Assembly: GCF_964355755.1 (NCBI RefSeq)
Contig: NC_092679.1
Location: 10,284,932 to 10,348,931 of the forward strand
DNA from: Antedon mediterranea
Taxonomy: Eukaryota; Echinodermata; Crinoidea; Comatulida; Antedonidae
Direction: 5' to 3'
DNA: 64,000 nt
The translations under genes were made by a program, and so were the position numbers. Below are positions 11,357 to 21,900 of the stretch, piece by piece. Under the pieces are notes generated by a model. That model searched no databases. It was given only the letters and a program-made list of their open reading frames with translations, and had not been told where the DNA came from. Position 1 is the stretch's first letter, and each line of letters starts with the position of its first letter.

Positions 11357-11990
11357 TTACATTTTCTGTAAATCAAGTTCAATACCTAGGAAAGAAATGG
11401 TGGTGGTGGGTGAAATTGTTTTGTGCGGTGCTAGAGGTATGCCAACGCGGTCAGCAAGCGCCTTGGATATCTTCAAGAAGTTTGCACACAGTTGGTGTGT
11501 GTCTTCAATGACGAGGATGTCGTCTAATATTTTCACGTTATTGGGCTGTTGTAACTTTTTTGTAAGGATATATTTCACTCCGTCAGAAAACTTATTGAAT
11601 ATTTGACACGAAGATCCGCCGCCTTGGGGAAGCGTTTTATCGTAGTAATACTGGCCTAACCACGTGAAACCTGTGAGGTGATATTGAGTGGGATGTAAAT
11701 GTATTAGTCTGTATGCGTCACTGGTGTCCGTCTTAGCCACGAATGCCGGGTGATTGTGTATGTCAATTATGCCTATTGCGTTGGCAATTGTTTCGTAATG
11801 AACTGTTATGCAAAACCCAGGGATGTTGTGATTGACAGCGTTTGAGTCGTAGGGATAGGAGAGGTTGTGGAGGATACGAAATTTTTCAGGTACGGAATTT
11901 CCGGAAGGTTGTTGATGATAGCTTGGGAGTTATTTGCTGTAAAAGCAGCCCCATGTAAGGTAGAAGCCATGAGCGAAACATTGGGTAAGC
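11357..11990 (-). pseudogene. Ngaro reverse transcriptase, frameshifted
   Basis: Translated on the minus strand, 11890-11760 reads KFRILHNLSYPYDSNAVN, then FVAKTDTSDAYRLIHLHP, then TGFTWLGQYYYDKTLPQGGG. It continues to KILDDILVI, the LDD catalytic box, and FLGIELD. This motif order (K-x-R...D-x-x-x-A-Y-R...P-x-G...LDD) is that of DIRS/Ngaro RTs. An open frame survives at 11740-11357; a frameshift near 11886 separates it from the start of the domain. Confidence 0.8.
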
Positions 11991-12442
11991 GTAAGCGTGG
12001 TGTTTGTAACCAGATAGAAGTGCGCTTATTCTAGTGGGAATTATGGGATCTCGAGCACTGAAAAACGAGTGGCGATACTGACAGTTTGTCTGGACACATC
12101 TATTGAATCTCTTATGGTAGGAGATACAGAAGCCGAGTGGACGCTCCACGGTTGGATGGGTTCGAGGTTTATGGTTAGCTTGTTGCGTCTATTTTATGGA
12201 GGAGGTCGGTTCGAACCGATGACCAAGAGCAAAGTGTGTAGGCCTACTCCCTAGCCATTCGAAATTATCAGTCGTAAAAGTACCATTAATTTGGATGACT
12301 GCGCATGAGGTATTTAATATACTTAAAATAATTTAAGATGTCCTGTGTGTATTTACTTAAATAAAATTGTGGCAAAGTCGTGAAAGGCCGTGTGCCAGTT
12401 GTGTGCCAGTTGTGTTCGTTTAAGATGCGGCATTTGGGCTTA

Positions 12443-13264
12443 GGGCCTGTTTCTGCTGCAACTGCTCAAAATACGGTATAAAAATACGGTATAAAATACG
12501 GTATTTTTTATACCGTATTTTTTAGTACCCCGTTTCTGCTAACAATACTTCTTGGGTGGTCGTGTTAAATTTCATCTTTTTTACCCAAATTGCCATTCAT
12601 TTATTTGATCGATAATTAAAAGTCGCAATAAAGGAAGTTTTACGTCTCACTTTCAACAGCCTAGCCCTAGTGATAGAGATGTTGTGAGAGCACAGAAAAC
12701 ATCGTAATGGGGACAATTAATTCGTTCCCTCCCCGAGTTATTGTATTTTGCAATGTTGTACTGCTTTCGCAGGCTCTTCAGCTTTGAGTTTACTTGCTTT
12801 GGAGACAAGTCTATTCCATACTCCTGCTTTATTTTTTTAGAAATGTCTTTATAAATGTGGTTGTCCCTTTTATTACCTTTTAGTTGGCCAGACATTTTAG
12901 CTTCCCCACACAATTTATTTAGTAAAACTGTGACGTCTTCGCTCCACATTTTCGCCGAATATATATATACACGTGTGTAAAACAGCTGACAGCGACAGAA
13001 AATAAAAATACGAATGTTGACCTTTTGTCATGTAACAAAAAAATACGGTATTTTTTATTGGCAGCAGAAACGGGTACAAAAAATACGGTATAAATTTGTA
13101 AATACCGTATTTTATCCACAAATTTTGTGGGGAAAATACGGTATACAAAATACGGTATATTTTTTATGAGCGCAGTTTCTGCTGCCAAAAATATACCGTA
13201 TATATACGGTATTCAAAAAATACCGTATAATATACGGTATTTAGTTGGCAGCAGAAACAGGGCC
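12443..13264. mobile_element. PIF/Harbinger-like non-autonomous element 1
   Basis: The ends are 'GGGCCTGTTTCTGCTGC' (12443-12459) and 'GCAGCAGAAACAGGGCC' (13248-13264), inverted with one mismatch, flanked by TTA duplications (12440-12442 and 13265-13267). TTA duplications and GGCC-starting ends fit PIF/Harbinger. It carries a Myb/SANT-like ORF but no DDE transposase. The subterminal regions are packed with copies of AATACGGTAT in both orientations. It sits inside the Ngaro gag. Confidence 0.85.
12653..12949 (-). CDS. Myb/SANT-like DNA-binding protein of a Harbinger element
   Basis: The 98-residue ORF starts MWSEDVTVLLNKLCGEAKMS and has the three-helix spacing of Myb/SANT-like domains: the first Trp-containing helix, YKDISKKIKQEYGIDLSPKQ in the middle, and VNSKLKSLRKQYNIAKYN as recognition helix. 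It then ends in YDVFCALTTSLSLGLGC. PIF/Harbinger elements often encode such a protein, which binds subterminal motifs and brings the transposase to the ends. A second copy (13532-13829, plus) differs at few residues. Whether it is expressed is unknown; the ORF seems short, so it may be C-terminally truncated. Confidence 0.65.
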   Translation of the reverse strand: MWSEDVTVLLNKLCGEAKMSGQLKGNKRDNHIYKDISKKIKQEYGIDLSPKQVNSKLKSLRKQYNIAKYNNSGRERINCPHYDVFCALTTSLSLGLGC

Positions 13265-13531
13265 TTAGACACAAGTTCAAAGGTACCAGTGAACGTTAGC
13301 GTCAAAGCTTCCGCTGCGCTGTTGAAGTCGAGCAGATTGTGCAGCTCGATAAATTTGTGGATAAAATACGGTATTTACAAATTTATACCGTATTTTTTGT
13401 ACCCGTTTCTGCTGCCAATAAAAAATACCGTATTTTTTGTTTACATGACAAAAGGTCAACATTCGTATTTTTATTTTCTGTCGCTGTTGTCAGCTGCTTT
13501 ACACACGTGTATAAAGATATATTCGGCGAAA

Positions 13532-13829
13532 ATGTGGAGCGAAGACGTCACAGTTTTACTAAATAAATGTGTGTGGGGAAGCTAAAATGTCTGGCCAACT
13601 AAAAGGTAATAAAAGGGACAACCACATTTATAAAGACATTTCTAAAAAAATAAAGCAGGAGTATGGAATAAACTGGTCTCCAAAGCAAGTAAACTCAAAG
13701 CTGAAGAGCCTGCGAAAGCAGTACAACATTGCAAAATACAATAACTCGGGGAGGGAACGAATTAATTGTCCCCATTACGATGTTTTCTGTGCTCTCACAA
13801 CATCTCTATCACTAGGGCTAGGCTGTTGA
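13532..13829 (+). pseudogene. Second copy of the Harbinger Myb/SANT-like gene, frameshifted
   Basis: The start MWSEDVTVLLNK is present at 13532, but one extra 'TGTG' dinucleotide after AAATG shifts the frame into a stop. The remainder is open from an internal ATG at 13569 and matches the first copy almost throughout, with NWSP in place of DLSP. It is therefore a broken allele of the same gene in opposite orientation. Confidence 0.7.
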
Positions 13830-13865
13830 AAGTGAGACGTAAAACTTCTTTATTGCGACTTTTAA

Positions 13866-14491
13866 AGACCCCTTCCCTGCAATTTTGGACGTTTTTTGGA
13901 AAATAATACATATATATCACTTTAAAAACATTAAACCATGTCATTCCTTGTCTTAAATGTACGTTTTATGGTAAATTATGATAAAAAGTGAGAAACAATG
14001 CACTACCTAAGTAGCTCGCGGCGATCGACCTCTCGTGGACGGTCTCAGGCCTAGCCTAGCTAGGCTTAGTTTTGTAGGCCTAGCTGGTAAACATCGGTAA
14101 CGTACGAACATCGTACGCTAGCTATATACCTAGCCTGACGTTGTATAGTTGCTGCATTAATTGTCTTTCTATTTTTGCCAGACTCCGTTGATACAAATTG
14201 GGGAAAACCCGGTATTTTCGCTGAAAAGTTAGGAGTCTTCCATTTGTTTTGGCTTCACGATCGATCGAAAAGTGGGCGAATTACAGGTGAAAAACAACAA
14301 TATCAATCCGCGCGCAATGCATTTTGGGATTTATAGCGGGCCGCTATAATTATTAAAATCGATTTATTTTTCACATTTTTAACCGTTTAAAGACGAAAAA
14401 AGTTATCGCAATAGGACCATATAGTATTATTTTTACATTAAATATAGTTTGTGATCTTAAATTAGATCTAAAAAACGTAGGGAATGGGGCT
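13866..14491. mobile_element. TTAA-targeting MITE (piggyBac-like) inside Harbinger copy 2
   Basis: Element 1 reads 'GACTTTTAATTATCGATC' (reverse complement) at this site; copy 2 has 626 extra bp flanked by TTAA at 13862-13865 and 14492-14495. The ends, 'AGACCCCTTCCCTGC' and the reverse complement of 'GTAGGGAATGGGGCT', are imperfect inverted repeats. TTAA targets are typical of piggyBac and Kolobok. There is no transposase. Confidence 0.75.
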
Positions 14492-14672
14492 TTAATTATC
14501 GATCAAATAAATGAATGGCAATTTGGGTAAAAAAAGATGAAATTTAACACGACCACCCAAGAAGTATTGTTAGCAGAAACGGGGTACTAAAAAATACGGT
14601 ATAAAAAATATCGTATTTTATACCGTATTTTTATACCGTATTTTAAGCAGTTGCAGCAGAAACAGGCCCTTA

Positions 14673-15018
14673 GTTGGCCGGACATTTTAGCTTCCCCATC
14701 CCCTCCTTCCCCACCCCCTCCTTCCCCATCCTCTTCTTCCCCATCCCCTCCCCCTCCTTCCCCACACAGATTTATATAGTAAATACTGTGACGTCTTCGC
14801 TCCACATTTTCGCCGAATATCTATACACGTGTGTAAAACAGCTGACAGCGACAGAAAATAAAAACACGATGTTGACCTCATGTCACCTCAAAAGTAAAAA
14901 AAAAATACGGTATTTTTTATTGGCAGCAGAAAAGGGTACAAAAAATACGGTATAAATTTGTAAATACCGTATTTTATCCACAAATTTTGTGGGGAAAATA
15001 CGGTATACAAAATACGGT
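14673..15018. mobile_element. PIF/Harbinger-like fragment 3 with a C-rich minisatellite
   Basis: This is the right part of a third copy, in the same orientation as element 1, starting exactly where copy 2 ends (after its TTA). Its Myb-like ORF is disrupted by repeats of 'CCCCTCCTTCCCCATCC' (about 14697-14763), an expansion of the 'CTTCCCCACACA' found in element 1. The join suggests copy 2 inserted into copy 3. The terminal TIR at the right is missing, as the match ends near 15018. Confidence 0.65.
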
Positions 15019-15177
15019 AAATTAGGACACAACCAGACAACATAGTTACAGTAAAGTACGAAAAATCGAACAAAATGGGGGTAAGATAAGGTGTTAGATA
15101 AATTCCAGTCAAAGTATATTGTGTGAGTACACACAGCCTATAAGTGTATGAGGATAAAATGAACTGGTAAATGTAAA

Positions 15178-15309
15178 AGTGAAAATTATTTTACTTAGCC
15201 AAAAACTGGCGTGGTAATCTGTTGACAGCGTGAGGTGAAGAGGATGAGATGCTACCGAGATGCTCACGCTGTCAAAAGATGATTGCGAGGGCGCCCCGCA
15301 ATCACGTGA
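15178..15309 (-). repeat. Ngaro repeat A1 (5' end)
   Basis: This is a direct repeat of A2 (8818-8939) with a 10-bp internal duplication ('GAGATGCTACCGAGATGCT'). It marks the 5' end of the Ngaro element on the minus strand. The LINE 3' tail begins immediately after it at 15310. Confidence 0.75.
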
Positions 15310-16799
15310 TATTATTATTATTATTATTTTATTTATATAGCGCTTTTCCAAATTAGTATAAAATGATCAAAGCGCTTTACATCAGCAAACCCAACAATGA
15401 GTCACTTCTTAGGAAATAGATGTGTTTTGAGGGCTTTTTTAAATTTTAAAACCGTGGTTTGTTCCCGGATCAGAGACGGGAGTTCGTTCCACATCACCGG
15501 TCCAAATTTTGAGAAAGTATTATTTCCAGAGGTCCGCTTTTCGAGACAGTGATCTAATCTAGTGTGATCTATCTCGGACCTCAGGCCTCTCTTAGCACAT
15601 CTATACACCCGTAAGAGATTGCTCAGATAACAGGGCGCATTATTATTTATACAATTGTAGACATGAAGTAACACTTTAAAAGTGATTCTACTTTCAACAG
15701 GTAGCCAATGCAATTCATAAAGCAGAGGTCTAGAACTAACAAACATAGGTACTTGGTAAATTAATCTGGCAGCCCGATTCTGAAGCTTTTGTAATCTCGA
15801 AATGTTATGTTTGGACATTCCAACAAATAGTGAGTTACAATAATCTAACCTGGATAGAATTAGTGACCTCAAAGCCTCGTTACACGTTCTTATTCTACGC
15901 AATGCCCTTAAGAAAAAAATTACAGTACGGCAGACATTATCAATGTGGGGTGTCATACAAAGAAAAACATCAAACACCACACCAAGATTTCTAACTATGT
16001 TGGAGGGTTTAACAATAATTTCACCAATATTCAGTTGAATATTTCTATTACTAATGTCGACTTTTGGTGGAGTTAAAACTAATAACTCTGTTTTTGATAC
16101 ATTCAGTTTAAGTTGATTTTTGTACATCCAAATACTAAGATCATTACTACATTTAGAAATTCTGTAAATGGCAACTTCGAGATCCCCTGGCACTTTAGGG
16201 TTAGCTGGTATACAATTGAGTGTCGTCTGCGTATAGATGAAAAAGTATCCCATGAGACTTAATAATGTTAGCAATAGGTTTAATGTAAGTGGTAAAAAGT
16301 GTGGGACTAATTGTGGACCCTTGTGGGACACCGGAGCTAAGATAAAATTTACTTGATTCAGATCCATTTAAAGTGACTTTACAATATCTGTCTTCGACGT
16401 ATGTTTTAATCCAGTTACTAGCATTTCCTATTACCCCATAGTTAGGTGATCATTTAGAATAACCTATTGTTATTGTACAAAATCTTCATTGTTATTGTCA
16501 GTATTATTGGTTATCCGCAACGAAGTTGCAGGATAACCTCTTGTGATTGTACGAAATCATCATCTTTTTAATCATCTTCTTTCTTTCTGTATGATTTTTG
16601 TGTAACGCTTTTCTCTAAAACTTGCAAACATAACATTTTGTTAACTATCATAACATATTGACATTTACGTAACGTCGTCAAGCGAAGCTTTTCATGACGT
16701 TTATAATTGCGCAACGTGACTTACGCGCGATTTAATGATTTTCTCGTATTTAACATAGGTCAAAAACAAAATGACATTTCAAATTGAAACTTTGCAAAA

Positions 16800-17370
16800 G
16801 TTTAACATATTTTTTTTGTGTCATATTTCAATTAAAAAATAGCTTAAAATAATAACACTTTTTTATTAATAGTAATACACTACAATATACATTTCTCTTA
16901 AGAACAAAATATAAATAATTTCATAATGTAATAAATATAAATCTACTTTTTATTTTCTCTTAAAAACAAAGTCTATAAATAATTTGTTGTCAATTTTTTC
17001 TTTTTTTAGCATATTTTCACTAAAAAATAATTTAATTAAACATAAAACTTTCTTATTCAAATAAATAGTTATTACTTACTAAATAAACAGATGATAAACG
17101 TTCTATAAATAATTCAAGATTAAAAAAACATTATATAAAAAACAGTGCTTTTATTGAACACTTTCATATTTCAATTTAAAAAATAGCTTAAAATAACTTT
17201 TTAAATAATGATATTATTATAATATACATTTCTCTTAAGAACAAACTATAAATAATTTCATGATGTAATAAATATAAATCTACTTTTTCTTTTTTCTTAA
17301 AAACAAAGTCTATAAATAATTTATTATTTAAGGATTAAAAAACATTATATAAAAAACAGTACTAAGTCCT
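16800..17370 (+). repeat. Tandem duplication with about 340-bp period, module 1
   Basis: The block with 'ATTTCAATTAAAAAATAGC' (16825) and 'ATTTCTCTTAAGAAC' (16891) recurs at about 17167 and 17228, an offset of 337-342 bp. It is AT-rich and lies in the inner Helentron-like element. Its sequence is unrelated to module 2. Confidence 0.75.
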
Positions 17371-18449
17371 TTTTTTTAAATGCAAAGTTACCAGTCAATA
17401 AGTTTAATTTATAACTTTCTGTAGGAAAAAAATTGCAAAATTCAAAATGCGCAAAATTAATTTCTAATCAACTTTCTACGCGTTTCATGTCGTTTTAAGC
17501 ACGTAAACAATTCACACGCGTGCGCAAATTTTTACGTGTGCGGTGCGCACGTAGCATTAAAAACATATTTTTTCGCGTGATTTATGTTTTTCCAGCCTTT
17601 TCTAGTAATTTTAACAACTTTTAAACAATTTCGACTTAAGGTAACGTCATACGAGCACGTCGAATTGGCCAATTTGCGCACGTTTTTTATGAAAAAGTTC
17701 AAAAATTCGCCAAAATTATGCATTTTTAGTCGCGTGGAAGCGACTCTATAGTTCACTATGTCGGTCTGTCGGTCTGTCTGTCGGTCCGGTATCACTATGC
17801 GTTTTATCGCTTTCTGACCTTATCTTGATATCAGTTTAATCTAGCTAAGTCAATTTTTCACAGTATATTCCTTATGGCCAGGAATCGATGTGGTTATGTT
17901 TTCACGGTGCGCAATAAAAAATTACGCGGTCTACGCACGATTTAACGAAATCATCATGAATCACAATTAAATAAAATTTGGTACTCATAAATTTCAGGGC
18001 ATAAATCATCATATGGCAATACAATTACGTGCGTAGCGCATGTAACGCATGCGTACGCGCGCTTAAAATTTTCAACATTTATTTTCGATGAAATAAGAGT
18101 ACGTTTCAGGCAATTTTAAGCGTTTACAAAATTGCCATGAGTGCGCAGATTTTTGCGCGCGCACTGCGCGTTAAATGTTATTGCGCACTATTTTTGCCCG
18201 ATTTCTATTTTCTTGACTTACTTTTCAACTCGAAATTACGTTATACGAGCACGTCAAAAGTGACAGGCTACGCACGTGTAAATTAAAAAAATTGTTACCG
18301 GTAACTGTTTTTAAACATTTCAACATTTTTAAACATGTTCAGTAATTTCGGTCAGTTGGTAGGTTGGTCGGTCGGTCGGTAAACACTAAGCACGCGACTG
18401 CAGCCATCTATATGGCCTTGTTTTAAACAGTCGTAATTTCTAAACTGCA

Positions 18450-18990
18450 CGGTCAACATTTTTGTGGATGACATTTTCTGGGAGTTGATGAGTTGTAGAT
18501 ATCGAATCATGTATTAGTATGGCTAACCGGACATTGTGACGTCATCGTATGGCCACGCAATATAAAATTTAAGATTTTTGTATCTTTCGTCATAGCTCAT
18601 CACATTTAATAGAACGCATCTCCACTTATCCGTTTTCCATTTTCACCCCGATTGTGATATTCTCTAGGTCAATCAACTATCTTTTGCATGAGTTAAAAAT
18701 AATTTAATTTTATGACGTCATCATGCCTAAAAATTAAAATTACATTAAATTTAAATCTGTTATAGCTCGTAAGAATAAAATGTGATAATCACGATTAAAA
18801 CATTTTCTGGAAGCTATTGGATTGTAGATACGAAATAATATAAAAATGTTGCCAATCGGATGTTGTGACGTCATCATATGGCCAGTTAACTAAAAAAAGT
18901 CGTATATTTATTTTTTGCGTAATAGTTCATTACATTTAAAAGAGCGCGCATCAATATTTCACGTTTTTAAATTTCTTCTACACGTTAATA
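18450..18990 (+). repeat. Tandem duplication with about 330-bp period, module 2
   Basis: The word 'GACGTCATCGTATGGCC' (about 18539) recurs as 'GACGTCATCATATGGCC' (about 18868). Both are followed by 'TTTCGTCATAGCTCATCACA'-like words and 'AGAACGCATCTC' or 'AGAGCGCGCATC'. The module also occurs as pairs at about 21149/21500 and, inverted, at about 48543/48898, and singly at 34390 and 35259. Confidence 0.8.
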
Positions 18991-21900
18991 TGTTGTTGCT
19001 GAGATAATTTCCTTCCGAAATTGCTATCTTTGTATTTCATTTTAAAACTGTCGCCATGTTAAAATTGGAATAAATAGCGGGTCCTCGCGTCCTGTAATAT
19101 CACCTATTATACACTGTATGTAATTAGTCTGTGTTCCAGATGGAGTTTTGTCTTAATATTAGTAAAAAGATAAATATTTTGGCACATATGGCGTTTCATA
19201 CGTATACTACTTGATTTTGGATACTCCGTCTGGGGAAACACGCACAAGTCACGTGGTTTGACACCAAGAATTCTTGGTGCATACGATTATCCGGTTGACT
19301 AGTTTCAGCTGCATGCGATTGGCTACTCACTCGTACACCGTTTTAATATTCATATTTTAGAATTTCAAAGACTCAACAACTAAGATGATGCGCATGCGCT
19401 ATGTTACGTTTAGACAACGTGTACTTGGGTACATTTATGAAAGTTTCTGAAGGCTAGAAATTATTTTATATGCCTAGTAGTCTGGTAAACATTTGATGGG
19501 ATTTTTCCCAAGAACACGAAAACTCGTCTTGATATGATAAGCTAGCTTCTTCGCAAATCAAACATTGAATGGATCATTTATTACGCGGAGATAATTTTGA
19601 TTTAATTCCGACCCAGACCCTGTCCTGTTCTGTGTGGTGGTGTAGCCCTGTCGTGTGCCGGTGGTATGTAGGCCTACTTTATTGGCGTTTTATTTGGCAG
19701 GTCATACGTGCGAGTTGAGTAGGACCTACGAAAGAGGCCTAGGCCAAGGACTAAACAATTAATAAACAAAACAACTTGGCATTACGATTTTATATTTCAA
19801 CAGTCTCGATCGTACATTCAGCACTGTACGTACTCGATCTTTTTCATTTTGAAACAAAATGATCATTGGTTGATTCGAAATCCATGTTTACATACCGCCC
19901 GCCCCATATAGCCAAATACGGTATGATAACCTACGTCATTCTTATCGGATGTTTGCGGTCTGCAAATCGATTTCTATACGTGTTTCACAAGTCTGTATTT
20001 TCAGACAAAAATCGCGGTCGAAATAAAAACAAATAAATTTTAAAAAAAAGATAATACAGACTTGGGGCAAGTCTATGTATGTAATATGTAAACATATTTT
20101 ACTGTTTATACCGACTGTAATGGAATGGTATAGCCCAAATCGTTTATTTCCTACCTATTTCTATAATGTAGCAGGCCAAATAAGACTAAGTTATTTTTAC
20201 AGGATAGAGGGAGGCAAACAATATTTTTCTCGTATCAGAGCCGTTCATCGTTGTTAGGAGATATGTGATTTCTATTACATTTTCCAGTTTGTTTGTCAGT
20301 TGCTCGTCCGGCCTGTAGGTCATAATGACAACGTGAACACTTCCTTTTAATGTTAAAAGATACGTCGTTAAACGTCCATGTTTCACCACTTGCGCGGCGG
20401 ATAACCAAACTCGTCAAAGTGACGAGTTTCATGTCTAGTTCTTCTTTCTGTACACTTTTTGTGTAACAATTATCTCAAAAAGTTGAATAGCAATGATCAC
20501 AAAAATTTTACAATGTCTTTCAAATACTTTAACTTAATCATAATAAGCTTTTCAATGTGATCACTCAACCGTGACGTCAATAATACGCGATTTTGTGAAA
20601 TCACACTATCAATCATATCTCCATAATTCATTATCACATATTAATGAAATTCACTACACGTAAACTTCAGGTCAAGGGTAAAAATATTAGCAAATAAAAA
20701 GTTGCGCGTTTCAAGGCCATGCACGTGAAATCGCGCGTTATAAATTTAAAACGCTAAAAATTAAGTTTTGATCAATTTAGAGCATGAATTAGGCCATTTG
20801 CGCCTTTCAAAAAATTACTGCGCAAAAACACGTTTTTGCGCACGCGATTCTTGGAAAGCGTAAAGGATAAAATTTGATGTATAAATCACAATCTACTCAC
20901 ATTTCTTAGTACATTCACCGATTATGAGTTCATTTCGACTCAAGGTAACGCTATACGAGCACGTTAAAAATGACAAAATGCGCACATTAATTTCACAAAA
21001 GTTCTGAAAATGGTGAAAAATAGGTCTTTTTTAAAATGAAAATAACTCTTCAGAATGCAAGATGACCCCCAATTTTTTTAACTTATTCGGGAAGCCATTG
21101 AGTTGTAGATATGAATTTATGTACACATTTGACGTACAAATTGTTGTGACATCATCAAATGGCCACTTGAATTTAAATTTAAGTATTTTTCTCTTTCGTC
21201 ATATAATTATCACATTCAATAGAACGCATCTCTGTTATTTTGTGCCCGATTTTCGCTAAAATTTGAGTATGTGATTTCTCAATTAATTGGCTTTCTCATG
21301 ACTTGCCACTATTTTCATTTTGATGACTTAATCACGCGTAAAACCTTGAATAACGTAGGTCGTGTAATTTCAACTTCGCCGTAAATTTAAATATCTTACA
21401 GCTCTTCAGAATTGAAGGTTACCTTGATTATTATAATTTATTATGAAAGCTGATGAAATGTAGATATGAATTCATATAAAAATCAAGCCTATCTGATGTG
21501 ACGTTAACATATGGCCAGATGAAGTTAAAAATGTATTTTTATTGCATTGTGCTTCTACGTGCCAAATTCTATTCCATTTCTTATATTTATTTGCTCAATT
21601 CATTATCTTTCGAAATTGTCATATTCGAGTTTATTTTGATAACTCCATCAAAAAATTAGAACATGATGTGTGGCCTGTAATTTCACCTATGCTACACTGT
21701 ATATAGATATACATTATATACTGTACATATTGTATTTGGCATATAATAGGCTCAACTCAACACTATAAGCGTATAATAGGATGGCATACATCAACATTTT
21801 CTGATCGTATGTTAACGTACGTGCATGTAAAAAAATAATAATTTCAGTAAAATGATAAAAATGATCACCTATAATTCGTCAAAGTGACGAATTAAATTCT

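Larger units (their letters stand above)
11990..13345 (-). pseudogene. Ngaro gag region, interrupted
   Basis: On the minus strand, 13345-13268 reads IELHNLLDFNSAAEALTLTF in frame. If the Harbinger-like insert 12443-13264 and one TTA are removed, the frame continues through KPKCRILNEHNWH to a stop near 12285. A second piece (about 12150-12060) reads GFCISYHKRFNRCVQTNCQY followed by RHSFF, a C-x-x-x-H-type zinc-knuckle pattern common at the C-terminus of Ngaro gag. One cysteine-rich position reads F, probably by mutation. Frameshifts separate the pieces. Confidence 0.65.
13345..14669. mobile_element. PIF/Harbinger-like element 2, inverted copy, left end lost
   Basis: This is the reverse complement of element 1. 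The right end 'GCAGTTGCAGCAGAAACAGG' runs to GGCCC at 14669 and is followed by TTA. The left end is truncated at 'AATTTGTGGATAAAATACGG', so about 150 bp including the TIR are missing. A 626-bp TTAA-flanked insert lies at 13866-14491. Confidence 0.75.
8624..15309 (-). mobile_element. Ngaro-type DIRS (tyrosine-recombinase) retrotransposon, decayed
   Basis: Read on the minus strand this element runs A1 (15309-15178), gag, RT, RNase H, tyrosine recombinase, minisatellite, B1 (9085-8936), A2 (8939-8818), B2 (8761-8624). This A1-ORFs-B1-A2-B2 order of split direct repeats is the hallmark of Ngaro/PAT-like DIRS elements, which integrate with a tyrosine recombinase instead of an integrase. The coding parts have frameshifts, the recombinase is broken, and gag is interrupted by PIF/Harbinger-like insertions at 12443-13264 and 13345-15018. 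It is non-functional as it stands. Confidence 0.85.
16508..20438 (+). mobile_element. Helentron/Helitron-like non-autonomous element (inner)
   Basis: The 5' end is a hairpin, GGTTATCCGCAAC-GAA-GTTGCAGGATAACC (16509-16538). The 3' end has GCGGATAACC (20397-20406), inverted to the 5' GGTTATCCGC, then the hairpin AAACTCGTCA-AAG-TGACGAGTTT (20407-20429), CATGT and CTAG (20435-20438). Flanking sequence on both sides belongs to the outer element ('ATTGTACAAAATCTTC' before, 'TTCTTCTTTCTGTAC' after), matching this element's own 5' interior. The interior has two modules of about 340-bp tandem repeats and (GGTC)-type simple repeats at 17761-17790 and 18361-18383. No long ORF. Confidence 0.75.

Noticed and set aside
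12915-15134. Many Tyr/Ile/Phe-rich ORFs with repeated YRIFP or GIYKFIPYF words
   Set aside because: They are translations of the AATACGGTAT arrays in the Harbinger-like ends.
17720-17790. Hairpin 'AGTCGCGTGGAAGCGACT' plus GGTCTGTC repeats as a separate Helitron end
   Set aside because: The hairpin is real, but no partner end or CTRR terminus could be placed, so it is left as part of the inner element.
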